64,000 bases of DNA, from assembly GCA_021521415.1 (NCBI GenBank), contig JAIQDT010003559.1, positions 124,001 through 188,000 on the forward strand, written 5' to 3'. Below, in pieces: positions 61,728 through 64,000 of this stretch. A program made the translations under genes and the position numbers. This stretch comes from Bidens hawaiensis (lineage: Eukaryota; Streptophyta; Magnoliopsida; Asterales; Asteraceae). Positions within the stretch are counted from its first letter, which is position 1. Each line of letters opens with the position of its first letter. Below the pieces are notes generated by a model. It had not been told where the DNA came from. It saw only the letters and a program-made list of their open reading frames with translations, and ran no database searches.

Positions 61728-62129
61728 AAAGTTCGAGAGATTTAAGCATCCTACATGCTTAGACTCGAACAGAGATTGGGATTTAAGTAAGAAAAGAAAG
61801 AAGATGCCAGTTCAAGATCGCCATGTGTCACTCAAGCAAGCTCAGTAACTGTAAAGTGTATAGTTAAATAATGAATGTTAATGTTAGCTTAATTGCTAAA
61901 GTAAGGATATGTGAAAGTTAGGGATAGGATTAATTGATTTTTTTGATTGATTAACTGTTTAAAAGTAGAAACTAGCACAACTGAAATCATAAAGGGAAGT
62001 ATGTAGAACCTGAGGAGTAATACAATTAGTTAATTACAATTGGCCATTGTCATTAACTACTTACCTTACGAATCACGTGCTAAATAATTCCTTGAGTGAT
62101 GACGTTTGTGTTTTCTCTTTTAGAATACG

Positions 62130-63317
62130 ATGGCTGGAGCAAGAGAGATTGTTGGCGCTGGAGGTCGCACTGGGCATTGAGGCATGCCTCGTATTGTCCG
62201 ACAACCCTCGGTAGAAACAACTTCCAATACCGGAGATGAAGGAAGCGCAGCTGAAGAAAATCCGAGCATCAACGAAGGACATCAACTTGACCCTGCTGTT
62301 CAAGCTGCCATTGTTCAAGCTGTAGCAGCTGCCATGAAGAATTGGAATCTTGAGAAGTCTGCTGGAAGTCATGAAAGAACATCTGAGAAATCAGGAGAGA
62401 ATGGTAAGAAAGATAATGAGGGTGAGAAGGGTGACTCGAGTGAAGGCCAATCTGTGAAGGTTGACGACAGGAAGAGAGGCCGAGGTGAGTGAAACTACAA
62501 GTCCTTCAAAGGATGTGACCCGCCAAAGCTGACTGGTCTAGGTGACGCAATCGCTACTCTCCAATGGATAACCAATATGGACAAGATTATCCGAATTAGC
62601 GAATGTCGTCCCGACCAAGCAGTGGGTTATGCCACCCAGTCATTTGGAGATGAGGCCATATACTGGTGGGAAACTGTGGAACAAAGGAAGACTCGAGAAG
62701 AGATTAAGGCAATGAGGTGGAATGACCTGAAGAAGTTAGTGATGAAAAGGTTTTGTGCTGATGCCGAGGTTGAGAGGGCCGAGATGAAATTTCTTTATCT
62801 GAAAGCAGGCAAGATGACACATCGCGAGTACACCACTGAATTTAACCGCATGTCTAGGTTGGTGCCTGACATGGTGAACACTGAGGCGAAACGGATCAAG
62901 TACTACTTCAGGGGGTTTCCCCAGAAGGTCTGCACGTTAGTCAGTGCTAACAAACCTACTACCTTTGAGTCTGCAGTGGAGTTAGCAGAGGTGGTTTATA
63001 ATGATCTGGCGGTGGATGATGCGGAAGTGGAAGATAAGGAAGAAGGGAAAGGAACCAAATGATCTGTAGATGTCGTGGAGTATGCGAGGAAGAAGACACA
63101 GAAGATTGCAGGCAAGGAAACATGCAAGGGGTGCCGGAAAGTGCACTTGGGGGATTGCAAGGCTGGTCCAAACCAGTGCAACCGGTGCGGGAAGGAGGGA
63201 CAAATCTCTCGTGAATGCACCGAGCACCAGAAATGTTACAAGTGTGGTAAGTCAGGTCACATAGCCATAGAATGTGGAGAAGCCGTGGTAGTGGATGGAA
63301 GAAGGGGAGATGCGTAA
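62130..63317 (+). pseudogene. Gypsy gag with three in-frame TGA codons
   Basis: One frame runs from the ATG at 62,130 (MAGAREIVGAGG) to the TAA at 63,315-63,317, broken only by TGA at 62,178-62,180, 62,490-62,492 and 63,060-63,062. It has a charged N-terminus, the gag core (AIYWWETVEQRK, MTHREYTTEFNRMSRLVPDM, YYFRGFPQKV) and three knuckles: CKGCRKVHLGDC, CNRCGKEGQISREC (the His is Gln) and CYKCGKSGHIAIEC. All three stops could be CGA codons changed by deamination of methylated C. It has no frameshift, which is unusual for a copy with three stops. Confidence 0.85.
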
Positions 63318-63807
63318 AAGGATGGTTTATCGGTCACTAAGAAGATTGCAGAAGAATAAGTGGCTCGCCACAGTTGTTTTATGTTAGTACTGTTAAGTGG
63401 TGTTTTACGTTATAGTTGAACCTATGTTTGTCTAGCAAGCTTGAATGGTTTTCTTTTTATGTTTTATGAACTACTTGTGACTTCTTGTGATTTTGTATGA
63501 ATGGCTTATGAATTATTATGAATGTATGCTGGTTGTGATAAATAATGGTGTGGTGATAAAGCGACGCCTTAGGCGTTAACATTATTATATGAAACAAGGT
63601 CCCTTGGGAAGACGACGAGACTTGAGACATCAAGGGCCTCATGGGCAGGCTACCTCGAATAGCTAAAACCCATGAACGTCAATCGGCGACTGTGAAGTCA
63701 GGAGTAATAGGGATAACCCAGAAGGCAAGGGCGATTCAATAAAATGCGTGAATATAGGAAGTGTTCATTTACAAGGAATAAGCTAGGTTTCGGGGACGAA
63801 ACCTCTT
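63318..63807 (+). other. Remnant between gag and polypurine tract
   Basis: No coding frame is recognised. This is where pol would be in a full element. About 490 bases remain, ending in the usual post-pol sequence. Confidence 0.5.
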
Positions 63808-63821
63808 TAAGGGGGGAGACT
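63808..63821 (+). promoter_or_regulatory. Polypurine tract of gag-only gypsy element
   Basis: TAAGGGGGGAGACT directly before the TGTAACATCCC start of the 3' LTR. Confidence 0.85.
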
Positions 63822-64000
63822 TGTAACATCCCAAAATTTCTAAAAGTAATATTAATTATATTATTTATTTATGGGAAAGTTTACTCGGGTTAGTGGGAAA
63901 ATAAAGTAGAGTAGGAGTTATTATGAGTCGTACTTGTGTTGGGTTAAGTAATATGGGTAATGGACTTGGAATAGAAAGGAAGGAAGATGGACCATGGGCT
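63822..64000 (+). repeat. 3' LTR, first 179 bases
   Basis: Matches the start of the 5' LTR with 5 differences. Continues beyond the window. Confidence 0.93.

Larger units (their letters stand above)
59516..64000 (+). mobile_element. Gag-only Ty3/gypsy element (5' LTR to start of 3' LTR)
   Basis: 5' LTR 59,516-61,712, primer site, one gag frame, polypurine tract, and 3' LTR from 63,822, cut by the window end. The internal region is 2.1 kb and holds no protease, RT, RNase H or integrase. The last bases before the tract (CGGGGACGAAACCTCTTTAAGG) are those usual after pol in related full elements, so this is probably a pol-deleted derivative. In the 179 bases available the LTRs differ at 5 positions. 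Confidence 0.88.

Overview
This window is nuclear DNA from a flowering plant. The genes have many GT-AG introns, the LTR elements are of plant type, and the products are plant proteins (a chloroplast glycolate/glycerate carrier, phosphoribulokinase, an extra-large G protein). The style of the retroelements, above all a recurring extra ORF beside copia-type LTRs, makes me think of Asteraceae. That is from memory and is not proven here. About two thirds of the window is transposon-derived, and there is no bacterial or phage-like content.

Layout. 1-3.3 kb: decayed Ty1/copia pol. 3.5-8.4 kb: LTR-element segment whose only coding matter is a decayed extra ORF, ending in a polypurine tract and an LTR. 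8.56-10.4 kb: minus-strand Ty3/gypsy LTR fragment. 10.8-15.7 kb: intact eight-exon PLGG1 (+). 16.7-28.0 kb: phosphoribulokinase (-), a five-exon pseudogene split in an intron by a complete 9.07-kb Tat-like element (17,649-26,714, 5-bp target duplication). 29.25-33.19 kb: non-autonomous Helitron. 33.7-34.5 kb: Mutator-like element with 116-bp inverted repeats. 34.5-35.25 kb: hAT-like element. 35.8-40.3 kb: RPN9 pseudogene (+) with an RTE-like LINE (-) inside an exon. 40.9-47.4 kb: intact eight-exon XLG3-like gene (-). 48.2-51.9 kb: minus-strand LTR element carrying the same extra-ORF family. 53.5-53.9 kb: gypsy LTR fragment. 53.9-59.5 kb: another gypsy element whose roughly 3-kb LTR holds a block of plastid DNA (trnV-GAC, the start of rrn16, ycf15-like sequence). 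59.5-64 kb: gag-only gypsy element with its 5' LTR and the start of its 3' LTR.

The best candidate for an unusual system is the Tat-like element. It keeps a gag ORF on one strand and has no pol. On the other strand it carries a roughly 960-codon gene in five exons with its own TATA box. Four exons join in frame with canonical splice sites, and the first junction is off by one base. The two ORFs are separated by a 226-bp minisatellite, and a 97-bp minisatellite lies behind the antisense promoter. Second is the pol-less, copia-like arrangement in which one diverged ORF family sits just before the polypurine tract of two different LTRs.

Two host genes look functional (PLGG1, XLG3). Two look dead (PRK, RPN9), each with independent small lesions as well as an insertion, so functional copies probably lie elsewhere in the genome.
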